11,724 nucleotides of DNA from NCBI GenBank assembly GCA_003024985.2, contig PXIH01S0004399.1. One strand, 5' to 3'. Shown here in pieces: positions 1 to 6,739 of this stretch. Below the pieces are notes generated by a model. That model ran no database searches and was not told the origin of the DNA. It saw only the letters and a list, made by a program, of their open reading frames with translations. The translations under genes and the position numbers were made by a program. The stretch's first letter is position 1; every line of letters begins with the position of its first letter. The DNA comes from Euperipatoides rowelli (taxonomy: Eukaryota; Onychophora; Udeonychophora; Euonychophora; Peripatopsidae).

Positions 1-969
1 TAGATGGCGCTGTTACTGGCTTCGGAACATGATCATATCCCAATTAGGGTTATAGATAAAACTGTAACGATTGGGGTTTTGTTATTGTTATTGTTTTATC
101 AATTAGTGTCTTCAGGCGATAGCTGAGTTGATTTCAAATTATAATTACTTTCTTAATATGACTTATTGAAAAGCTATCAATTTAATAACTTTTGAAATAT
201 TCAAACTCGCCTGAAGCCTGAACACGCTGATTAACTAATTAATTAAATATTTAATAATTTATGCAATTGTTAATTTGCTTGTTCACACTCCCCATAATAT
301 TAAAGGGAGATCACGAACACACACAAATGATGTCTGCGTTCACATATTGGAAAAGTATGGCTTTCCTGGTGAACAGTTTCTGTTACTGCTATTTGGTTTA
401 TTTATTTACTGTAGTCGGTAAAAACGTACCTTTCCAGGAACCACACCATTACTGTGCTGCGTGAAGTACAGCCTTATGTAGCTCAAATTTTTTTTTTGTT
501 TCCGTAAATAAAGTTGTCATTGTGCCAGTCATCAGTTCTTGGCATTTCTGTTTGATTCTATATATTACACAATATGTAAAATGGAATAAAAAACTATTTG
601 TTATAATATGCTGATCCTTTGGAAGAATAACTGGAAAAAGTTCTAAATCTGATTATTACTTTTCTCACAAAGAATAGTATGCTGTGGGTTATACACAATA
701 TTTGTTTTTTTTTAAAAATATGTTTCACCCAAAATGCGAAACGAATGTTTATTTACAATATATACATTATTTATTTTTACACTAGTTTAAAATCCCGTCA
801 AAAATGTCCGAAGACAGACATTAATTTGTTCCTTCTTAATTTGCTATACTTAAAACGCCCATTAAAAAGTGACATCAATGGCCAGAAAATAGAGCAAAAA
901 CATCTTTGGGTATCATCGGCTTGCCGCATATTGCTGAGCAGCGTGACAGACATCATGACCAAACTTGCC
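1..969. other. AT-rich non-coding stretch, no gene supported
   Basis: No reading frame here looks like a conserved protein. The frame at 261-464 (67 codons) starts with a hydrophobic stretch resembling a signal peptide, and an AATAAA-like string lies near 507. Neither is accompanied by a recognisable domain, and AT-rich DNA often gives such frames by chance. A perfect 10-bp inverted repeat (cttcaggcga at 111-120, tcgcctgaag at 206-215) brackets about 85 bp of AT-rich DNA. I could not assign this stretch to a repeat family; it may be the end of a gene, old repeat debris or plain intergenic DNA. Confidence 0.5.
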
Positions 970-1075
970 TTTTATTTTAGTTAGATTCTTCTTGTCAGGA
1001 TACCACAGTGATGATCCCTTGTTTTTCCATTAATCCATTGTCTGTTCAGCCATTTTGTGTTTCCATTTTGCATAG

Positions 1076-1089
1076 AATTGTCAACCATA
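1076..1089. repeat. Target-site duplication, left copy (family C SINE)
   Basis: The sequence aattgtcaaccata is repeated exactly at 1451-1464. The two copies lie at the points where the interrupted family B SINE leaves off and resumes, which fixes both boundaries of the insertion. Confidence 0.9.
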
Positions 1090-1450
1090 GCTACTTTCTG
1101 CTCCTTGGTCTCAGTCCGAGCCAAGTTCGAGGCTCGTGTGGTCCAACCCAAAATCCCAGTTGTCGTTCATTCTGAAAGACAGGGAGAGTAGGGTTATATT
1201 CAACCAGTTAGATTGAATTGCCAACTTTGCATTCTGAAGTTACAGAATTGTCAAGTTTCACACACATGTGAAGAGATAACATTACGGCTGAACCTCAGAA
1301 AACCGACACGGAAGACACATCATTATTGTATCCTGATCGTCAGCATGTTAATAAATGTAAATATATGTATATGGTGTATATAGATAGAATAAATAGAGAT
1401 TCGCCTCAGCCGTCATGTGGGCTAGACACACAAGATGTGTCACAAAAAAA
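1090..1450 (+). mobile_element. SINE, family C, inserted inside a family B SINE
   Basis: This 361-bp insert is bounded by a perfect 14-bp direct repeat, aattgtcaaccata, at 1076-1089 and 1451-1464. It ends in an A-run (1444-1452), as expected for target-primed reverse transcription. The head carries a B-box-like aagttcgaggc (1123-1133), and tggtctcagtc (1106-1116) resembles an A box. Only about 6 bp separate the two, far less than in a tRNA, so the head is reduced or not a standard tRNA. The central part differs from families A and B. The 3' third (about 1315-1440) matches the 3' third of the family B copy at 4282-4412, including the motif gattcgcctcagccgtca. It is younger than the element it interrupts. 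Confidence 0.85.
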
Positions 1451-1464
1451 AATTGTCAACCATA
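1451..1464. repeat. Target-site duplication, right copy (family C SINE)
   Basis: This is an exact 14-bp copy of 1076-1089 and directly follows the A-rich end of the insert. Perfect identity points to a fairly recent insertion compared with neighbours whose duplications have mismatches. Confidence 0.9.
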
Positions 1465-1686
1465 AATCCAATTTTTATCTGATTAAAGATTCCTTTGATT
1501 CTCTGAAATGAGAAAAAATCAACAATGTGTACAGATGGTGAAATAAAATTTGCCATTTTCCAGCACCGGGGCTTCCCAGGATCGAACCATCGACCCCTTG
1601 TATCACTCGCTTCGTCAACCAACAGCATTGACCACTGACCACCGGAGCTGTATGACTACACAATAAAATATTTCACCAATTAAAAT

Positions 1687-1702
1687 AAAATCTGTGATAG
1701 CT
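1687..1702. repeat. Target-site duplication, left copy (family A copy 1)
   Basis: The sequence aaaatctgtgatagct matches aaaatctgtgttagct at 2076-2091 with one difference. The last few bases may belong to the SINE start, so the exact junction is ambiguous by about 4 bp. Confidence 0.8.
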
Positions 1703-2075
1703 GCCAAGGTATCATGGTCGAGTGGTCTTGTACCCGGCTATGGTACATTTTTGCATATAAGGGATCGTGTTTGATCCTAAGCAACCCCTGTGCCAAAAAA
1801 TGGGGAAATTTTCTTTCCCCGTCAGACAGAATCAGGGATTTTTTCTAATTGCAGCTCTGTTGAAATAACTGAATATGGATGGAATTTCAAATTATGGCAC
1901 AGATATGAAAAAAAAGGACTAATGCTAGATGGAGAAACCCAGGAACCAGTCAACTCACAGATGATGAAGAAGCACCGATTGGAAGTTAGAAGATTGTTAA
2001 AATTGATTTCTAAAAAATTGTACATATGTAAATAAAATGCAATTTCCAGTTTCCGTTATGAATTTTAATTAAAAA
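1703..2075 (+). mobile_element. tRNA-derived SINE, family A, copy 1
   Basis: The tRNA-like head has a canonical A box tggtcgagtgg (1715-1725) and a slightly decayed B box gtttgatcc (1769-1777), the internal Pol III promoter. The body aligns along its whole length with the copy at 4475-4819. Shared blocks include ccaaggta, catataagggatcg (tatataagggatcg in the other copy), a T-tract ending in ctaattgcag, ctgttgaaata and caaattatggcacag. The 3' end is an A-run, flanked by a 16-bp target-site duplication with one mismatch (1687-1702 and 2076-2091). An 81-codon open frame at 1790-2035 lies wholly inside the SINE body and is not a gene. Confidence 0.9.
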
Positions 2076-2091
2076 AAAATCTGTGTTAGCT
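2076..2091. repeat. Target-site duplication, right copy (family A copy 1)
   Basis: This matches 1687-1702 at 15 of 16 positions and directly follows the A-run that ends the element. The single mismatch suggests the insertion is not very recent. Confidence 0.8.
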
Positions 2092-2258
2092 ATTTTTTTT
2101 TAAATTCAACTTCTCAAAGGGCAAATATTTTTTATCAAAAAATAAATTTCTAATTTTTTTTTTTATTACTCCCGGTTAATGGCTAAGGAAACAAATATAG
2201 ATACAACTATTTAAAATAACCCAAAGTATCTCAGTTACAATCTTCTGAACAGGATACA

Positions 2259-2280
2259 ACAGTGATGAGACAGTGATGAT
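2259..2280. repeat. Short 11-bp tandem duplication inside the same SINE
   Basis: The string acagtgatgag is followed directly by acagtgatgat, giving two 11-bp units with one mismatch. It lies about 8 bp from the 20-bp duplication, so this stretch of the copy has slipped twice. Confidence 0.8.
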
Positions 2281-2287
2281 AAGCTTC

Positions 2288-2327
2288 GGTAATCCGTTTT
2301 CGTTCCAGGTAATCCGTTTTCGTTCCA
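2288..2327. repeat. Perfect 2 x 20-bp tandem duplication inside a SINE
   Basis: The unit ggtaatccgttttcgttcca occurs twice, head to tail, with no mismatch. Neither other family B copy in the window has it, so it probably arose after this copy or its source diverged. Confidence 0.95.
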
Positions 2328-2519
2328 AAGTCAGCATAAATCCAAATTTTTCTGTAAATTCTACAATTGATTTTTCTGTAATGAGAAAAAAATCTCTGGT
2401 GCCATTACACCTCAGCACCAGAACTGCCCAGGGATTGAACTGACGACCCCCTTATGCACTAGCTCCCGTTGCAGCAGTAACTTAAACCGCTGGACCACCA
2501 GACCTGTACACATTTCTAA

Positions 2520-3140
2520 ATTTTATTTTTCTAGATAAAAACTTTTAAACTTTGAACATTAAATGTGATAAAATTTATGTAAAAAATGATGTTTGAATTA
2601 GATTTTACCATTACGACGACGACGACGCTGTAAGCTTGGGAATGAATTTTGATACTTCTTGTGTTGGAAATAGCTATATCATATTCTGATATAGGCTGTG
2701 TTTTTTCATCAAATAATTACCTTTTTAATAATTTGCTTAAATTGTCATAATTATGTGAAGAAGTGTGAACTATAATTGGGGAGATGTGAGGTCTATAATT
2801 GTAGTTTAACCAAAGATGTTGTGTTTTGCTACACCTGGTCTAATAACCTTTGCTATAACAATTTTTCCCTTGCTTTCTCCAAAGAAAGTAAAATGGACAG
2901 GGCAAGTCAAAATACATCTTGAATTGTGATATGGAAAAGACCACAGCCTATTTTTGCTTCTGTTAATATTAAGATTAAGGCCTTAATATGAGAAGATCTT
3001 GGGCTGAAAGAATGGACATTGTACTTAAAATCCACAATGATCACTACTATTTTTAACAAAAATTCTTTGTTGAAATCCTTCGATCAATCGACAACCAGGA
3101 ATGTAGGCAAAAAACGAAATGGGAAGACTAAGTTCTAGAT
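2520..3140. other. AT-rich non-coding stretch, no gene supported
   Basis: I see no domain, splice structure or known repeat. A short trinucleotide run (acgacgacgacgacg, about 2612-2626) is the only simple repeat of note. All frames are broken by stops. Confidence 0.5.
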
Positions 3141-3192
3141 TTTATTTTTGATTTAATGTGTAAGATCGGAAGGTTTTAGTTTGTACTATATA

Positions 3193-3319
3193 AATCACAA
3201 TTATTTTAGATTTAATTTGAGAATTTCCAGTTAGGTTAAGAGAGAGTATCTATATAATATAGATACTCTCTCTTAATTTAACTGGATATTCTCAAATTAA
3301 ATCTAAAATAATTGTGATT
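3193..3319. repeat. Near-perfect 127-bp hairpin (fold-back or MITE-like)
   Basis: The arms 3193-3255 and 3257-3319 are reverse complements at about 60 of 63 positions, with a single-base loop at 3256. The three differences lie near 3226 and 3234-3235 and their partners. Weaker symmetry continues outward: agtttgtactat near 3177-3188 mirrors the atagtatgaact that ends at 3340. A flanking segment (about 3145-3213) recurs in reverse orientation at about 4874-4914, so the hairpin probably belongs to an interspersed family. No coding capacity is visible. A TA or TAA flank is present, but an insertion duplication cannot be proven in such AT-rich DNA. It could be a palindromic MITE, a recent inverted duplication, or a hairpin-RNA source. 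Confidence 0.92.
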
Positions 3320-3340
3320 AAGCTGATAATAGTATGAACT

Positions 3341-3362
3341 TAAGGATTCTAAAGAATCCTTA
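3341..3362. repeat. Perfect 22-bp palindrome
   Basis: The string taaggattct, a 2-bp spacer aa, then agaatcctta form a perfect 10-bp stem. It lies just beyond the outer edge of the 127-bp hairpin and may be part of the same element or a small stem-loop of its own. Confidence 0.85.
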
Positions 3363-3910
3363 GGTGAGTCAATACATAATAGAAATAGAGGCAGAAATAG
3401 ACTAGCCCCATCTTTTGAGTAAATTTGTAACTAAAATCCAATAACAAGTTAATTTTAGTACCAGGTTTTAACTTTTAAAATATTGTTGTTTTTAAACCAA
3501 TGGGGGAAAGGGGAGGAGGGTGAAAAACAGAGTGGGGCAAAAATGTGTGGAGGAGAGAGAATACAATTTTTATTTCATTTTTTAACAAATGGGGGGGGGG
3601 GGGNGACTGTGTAGAGGGGGNGGGGGATATTAATACCAATCATTTATTAATCCTAGGGTGTATAAGTTCTATGCTGGTTATCTAGTTATTTATTATTAAT
3701 CCATCCACACATACTAACATGGTGTAATGGTAATAGTGACTTTTCTTTTGTTTGTTTTAATATTTTATATCATTTCAGACATTCAAAAGTAATCAACGCA
3801 TATAGAAATAATGAATATAATATACGATAGATACAATCATATAATATCAAATTATCACCTGTGCAGCCATGTTTAAATATAACTATTGTATTTATGCAAT
3901 ATAAAATAAT
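3363..3910. other. Non-coding stretch with a G-rich tract
   Basis: No gene is seen. The strand is purine-rich from about 3500 to 3626, with clustered G-runs at 3502-3520, a run of 13 G at 3591-3603 ending in an N, and a second G-run broken by an N at 3621. The rest is AT-rich and unassigned. Confidence 0.6.
3502..3626 (+). repeat. G-rich low-complexity tract with unresolved bases
   Basis: Runs of five, four and three G at 3502-3520, gggg near 3534, 13 G at 3591-3603, then two G5 runs around the N at 3621. This may form G-quadruplexes and is hard to sequence, which probably explains the Ns at 3604 and 3621. The true length of the runs is not reliable. Confidence 0.8.
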
Positions 3911-4010
3911 TTAAAAATTTAATCTTTCAGGATTTTATGTCATGAATATTAGAACAAATAGTTCTCATAAACATAAAATGACATAAATTCTTGAAATATA
4001 AGATTTTTGA
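3911..4010. repeat. Imperfect inverted repeat, 33-bp arms
   Basis: Arms 3911-3943 and 3978-4010 pair at about 27 of 33 positions around a 34-bp loop. The best block is atgacataaa. The loop holds its own small stem (agaac at 3951, gttct at 3961). It may be an old MITE-like relic; no target-site duplication was found. Confidence 0.6.
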
Positions 4011-4028
4011 ATAGTTTTAGATGACATC

Positions 4029-4042
4029 AACATCCTTATATT
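4029..4042. repeat. Target-site duplication, left copy (family B, plus)
   Basis: The sequence aacatccttatatt matches aacatccttatgtt at 4425-4438 with one difference. Confidence 0.85.
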
Positions 4043-4424
4043 GTACAGCTCCTGTGGTCCAGCGATTTCGACTACAGCTTCCGGAGCTAGTGCATATACA
4101 AGGGAATTAGGTTCGATCCCCGGGTGACCCCCTATGCTGAGGGATAATGGAATTTACTTTTGTGGTCGTACAACATCAGGGAAGTTTTCTCTTTATAGTT
4201 GAACTAGTGGACAATTTTTCCTGTGAAAATTGGATTTATAGTGAAGACCGGACCGAACGTGGAATAAACAAAATGAATAAGCATCATTTTTGTATCGTGT
4301 CTCGACAGCCTGTAAATTGTAAATAGATATGTATATATGTAAATAAAATTGAAAAAAAAAAAAAATAGATTCGTCTCAGCTGTCAGGCGGGCTCAAACAC
4401 ATTACTATATGTGTTTTTAAAAAA
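4043..4424 (+). mobile_element. tRNA-derived SINE, family B, plus-strand copy
   Basis: The head carries an A box tggtccagcga (4055-4065) and a perfect B box ggttcgatccc (4110-4120), so the internal Pol III promoter looks largely intact. A T-rich tract ending in tatag (about 4184-4198) sits where the other family members have T-tract plus CAG. The tail runs through gtaaataaaa, an A-run at 4352-4364, then gattcgtctcagctgtcagg and acacattactatatgtg, ending in T and A runs. A 14-bp target-site duplication with one mismatch (4029-4042 and 4425-4438) encloses all of this. The gattcg...gggctc module therefore belongs to the element rather than to its flank. At 382 bp this is the most complete family B copy here. 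Confidence 0.9.
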
Positions 4425-4438
4425 AACATCCTTATGTT
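4425..4438. repeat. Target-site duplication, right copy (family B, plus)
   Basis: This matches 4029-4042 at 13 of 14 positions and follows the A-run ending the SINE. Confidence 0.85.
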
Positions 4439-4459
4439 TTCAATGTTGTGCAGTTGACT

Positions 4460-4474
4460 AATAAATAATAGGCT
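4460..4474. repeat. Target-site duplication, left copy (family A copy 2)
   Basis: The sequence aataaataataggct is repeated exactly at 4820-4834. The terminal gct may instead be the start of the SINE, since copy 1 also begins gctgcc. Confidence 0.85.
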
Positions 4475-4819
4475 GCCAAGGTACCGTGGTCGAGTGGTTT
4501 CATAGCCGCTACGGTACGCTTGTGTATATAAGGGATCGGGTTCGATCACGGGCAGCCCTGGTGACGAAAAATGGTGGAATTTTCTTTCGCTGTCAGAAAG
4601 TAAAGGGGATTTTTTTCTAATTGCAGATCTGTTGAAATAAATGAAATTAGATGGAAACACAAATTATGGCACAGAAATGAATGAAATAACGATAACTGGA
4701 GAATCCTAGAACTATGTGAAGCCACAGACGAAGAAACGTCGATTGTGGTTCAAGATAGAAAATTGTTAACATAAAAGTTATACATATTGTAAATAAATTT
4801 ATTTAAAAATAAATAAATA
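4475..4819 (+). mobile_element. tRNA-derived SINE, family A, copy 2
   Basis: The head has a canonical A box tggtcgagtgg (4487-4497) and a good B box ggttcgatcac (4539-4549), spaced as in a tRNA. The body aligns throughout with copy 1 at 1703-2075. A T-tract ending in ctaattgcag occupies 4610-4626, followed by tctgttgaaata and caaattatggcacag. The 3' end is an (aaat)n tail. A perfect 15-bp direct repeat, aataaataataggct, flanks the element at 4460-4474 and 4820-4834. Part of that repeat resembles the tail, but the ataggct portion is distinctive. The perfect duplication and intact boxes suggest this copy is younger than copy 1. It sits about 35 bp downstream of the family B copy. Confidence 0.92.
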
Positions 4820-4834
4820 AATAAATAATAGGCT
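4820..4834. repeat. Target-site duplication, right copy (family A copy 2)
   Basis: This is identical to 4460-4474 over 15 bp and directly follows the (aaat)n tail. Confidence 0.85.
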
Positions 4835-4873
4835 CAACACTCAATTATTCTAACTAGAAATACTAAAATTAAA

Positions 4874-4914
4874 AGCTAAAATAATTTTGATTTTTTTCGA
4901 TCTTACACATTAGA
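4874..4914 (-). repeat. Partial copy of the hairpin-flank repeat
   Basis: The segment holds ctaaaataattttgatt followed by cgatcttacacatta. Both strings occur in the same order on the reverse complement of about 3145-3213, where they are separated by about 25 additional bases. The second block matches 15 of 15. This is the evidence that the hairpin at 3193-3319 belongs to a repeat family. Confidence 0.7.
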
Positions 4915-5613
4915 TAAATTTAAAAAAAAATGTAGTATTTACACTGGTCTTTTTTTTCCCTAAATTCCTCATTTCTGATACTTGAAAATAATACTTAAAA
5001 ATAAGATTGTGTAATCTGGGGCAGTCAAACATGTGCTATTAAAGAACGTGCAGCCATTCATCATCCCCTAATTATTGAAAACATCTGAATTTCAGCAGAG
5101 TTATCCATTTGCTCCCTGTCTTGTTAGCCATTGAACCAATCATATTTACTGTAGGTCTTCTAAGAATATACATTGTTGTTTTTGTCACAATTGATTTAGT
5201 TTGAAAACAACATTGTTTTTTTTTAAAAAAAAAAAAAAATTCCAAATGCAAATTTCTGCGTTTGTTTATTTACATTACTTTACATACAGTCTTCTGCCTG
5301 GGAAGAATAATGAAAGGTCTTCATATGTATAGTTATTCTAAGATTGGTTCTTACAAAGTGAATTTTCTTGTCTCCGACTAATCAGGCTACAACAGCGTGC
5401 TTTTCTTACATTTGAGATTTAATGGTCTCTTCATGTATAAAAAATTGCACGAGAGCCTAGAGCCAGGTGACATTAAGTCCCATTCACCTTAATAATAGCA
5501 GCCTTATTTTTAAATTTACAGTCCTTACTTTACCCCTATCCTGAACCTTAACTCCTACTATGTATTTAACACACCATGCCCCAACTTTAGGATAATCTAG
5601 AGGTGAAATAATC
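4915..5613. other. Non-coding stretch, no gene supported
   Basis: AT-rich with poly-T and poly-A runs (about 5215-5240). A string gtgcttttcttacatttgag and a stretch resembling degenerate telomere-like repeats (ttacccctatcctgaacctta, near 5530-5550) were seen but not assigned. No conserved frame or Pol III box pair is visible. Confidence 0.45.
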
Positions 5614-5878
5614 CTTTTTTTGATCGATTTAGATAATATGGAAATACTTCCTACCATTTGGCGTATATGACTGAAATAGATGTGCAGATATAAAAAATGC
5701 GGTAAAAATGGGAATTCATGATGCCTGCTTTTAGGTACTCCAGAAAAAAGCTACCTTTCACCTTGGCTTGAAAAGAACGGAGAAGTACTCGCACTACCGA
5801 TGATCAAACCTGTCCGTGGGACACATATCTTGAGTTGCGGCAATCTTGCGTGTTCCTGACTGGACCACCGAACCTCAA
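5614..5878 (-). mobile_element. tRNA-like SINE, minus strand
   Basis: On the minus strand the head near 5878 reads ggttcggtggtccagtcagg, containing an A-box-like tggtccagtca (5857-5867). A B-box-like ggtttgatcat follows at 5800-5810. The spacing of about 46 bp fits a tRNA-derived promoter. The head resembles family B, but the body after the B box does not match any other SINE here. An A-run at about 5614-5620 (read on the minus strand) may be the 3' end. I found no target-site duplication, so the 3' limit is a guess and this could be an isolated head or a tRNA pseudogene. Confidence 0.6.
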
Positions 5879-5929
5879 AGAAAACGACAGTATTTTAATA
5901 ATTATTTTTATAGTATTTTCCAACTTATT

Positions 5930-5969
5930 CAATTAGGCTATTTTAATAGTTATTATAAACTGATAATTA

Positions 5970-6000
<31 letters not shown>

Positions 6001-6500
6001 ATTTAAAAATGGGTTATTTAAAAAAAAATACAATCAAAATGGATTGGAGTTACCGATTTTCATTCTCAAAAAAGCTAATATATCTTTAAAAATAATTGGA
6101 ATTTTCAATTATATAGTTGCGTATTTTGATCACCAGAGGCATATAATTCAATACCTGTAAAAAATAGGGTCTAAAGATCGGAGATTTTGAAAATCTTAAT
6201 ATTAATTAAAACCACTTATTTAGAATGATAGAGAAAGGATGTGATATTTGATTAAATAAATCAAGATTCTAACTCAACTAGATCAAATGCTATGGCCGAT
6301 TTAATATCTACGTTATTGACAGTGGTTGACCTCCTGAATGCAGCCAAAGAGGTCATGAATAGCAGGCTTGCTTACTAAATCCAACATCGATCAGATGATG
6401 TAAACAGTAATCGAACAATAAAATAATGTCTATTGGTTATTTTCATGTCATATGACCTTTTATCTATTGATTTACAAAAACTACAAAGAGATTTTTATCA
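5930..6500 (+). repeat. Left arm of the large inverted repeat
   Basis: It pairs with about 6740-7395. It contains a (caaaa)n-like simple repeat (about 5970-5998) and a poly-A run (6020-6028) that have no counterpart in the right arm. Pairing is strong from 6035 to 6475 and weak beyond. Confidence 0.85.
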
Positions 6501-6739
6501 TAGTTCAACTCCTCCCCTTGACCTCTTAATTAATTCCTTACTAATGTGGCTTACAAAATATTCCATTAAAAATATTAATAATTTTAACAATAATTTAAAT
6601 GCTTGGAAATGTTAGTAAAGACTGATATTTCCAAAAAATAACAATCATTACATCTAGATAAGTTTATAAATGATTTATTTGGTATTTAGTATGAAATTTT
6701 GCACTGTTCAATTTTATGCCCTTGGGAGAGTACATGATG

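Larger units (their letters stand above)
970..1652 (-). mobile_element. tRNA-derived SINE, family B, split by a nested SINE
   Basis: Read on the minus strand, the element starts near 1652 with a tRNA-like head. An A-box-like string (tggtcagtggt) lies at 1631-1641 and a canonical B box (ggttcgatcct) at 1578-1588. The body then matches the family B copies at 2154-2511 and 4043-4424, including a T-rich tract ending in CAG near 1503-1520 and a tggattta motif. Homology stops at 1465 and resumes at 1089, where the string atcatcactg...gtatcctg matches the copy at 2154-2511. The intervening 1090-1450 is a separate plus-strand SINE. The distal end is uncertain: the A-rich end near 970-980 lacks the 3' module present in the other copies, and I found no clear target-site duplication for this copy. 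Confidence 0.8.
2154..2511 (-). mobile_element. tRNA-derived SINE, family B, minus-strand copy
   Basis: Read on the minus strand, it starts near 2511 with gtacagg. A canonical A box tggtccagcgg lies at 2487-2497 and a B box agttcaatccc at 2431-2441. Then come a T-tract ending in ctcattacag (2376-2394), a tggattta motif and a gttgtatcctg block shared with the split copy at 970-1652. The 3' end reads cttagccattaaccggga, a diverged version of the ctcagctgtcaggcgggct tail of the copy at 4043-4424, followed by an A-rich run. Short direct repeats atttctaa (2146-2153, 2512-2519) are a plausible target-site duplication. Two internal tandem duplications (2288-2327 and about 2259-2280) are peculiar to this copy. 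Confidence 0.87.

Noticed and set aside
261-464. Open frame of 67 codons with a hydrophobic start that could be a small secreted peptide
   Set aside because: No cysteine pattern, conserved domain or supporting context. Frames of this length are expected by chance in both strands of this window.
679-984. Open frame of 101 codons
   Set aside because: The translation is low-complexity and rich in residues of AT-rich codons, with no domain. Its 3' end runs into the start of a minus-strand SINE.
1790-2035. Open frame of 81 codons on the plus strand
   Set aside because: It lies entirely within the body of family A SINE copy 1. SINEs do not encode proteins.
2612-2628. Short acg trinucleotide repeat considered as a CRISPR-like or functional repeat
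   Set aside because: It is a simple microsatellite of about five units with no spacers. There are no CRISPR arrays in the window.
4470-4560. Functional tRNA gene
   Set aside because: A and B boxes are present, but the predicted cloverleaf is not complete, and the sequence continues into a SINE body with an A-rich tail and target-site duplications. The same reasoning applies to the other tRNA-like heads.
5846-6160. Open frame of 104 codons
   Set aside because: It begins in a minus-strand tRNA-like SINE and runs through A-rich simple sequence into the inverted-repeat arm. The composition is Lys, Asn, Ile and Phe rich, as from AT-rich DNA.
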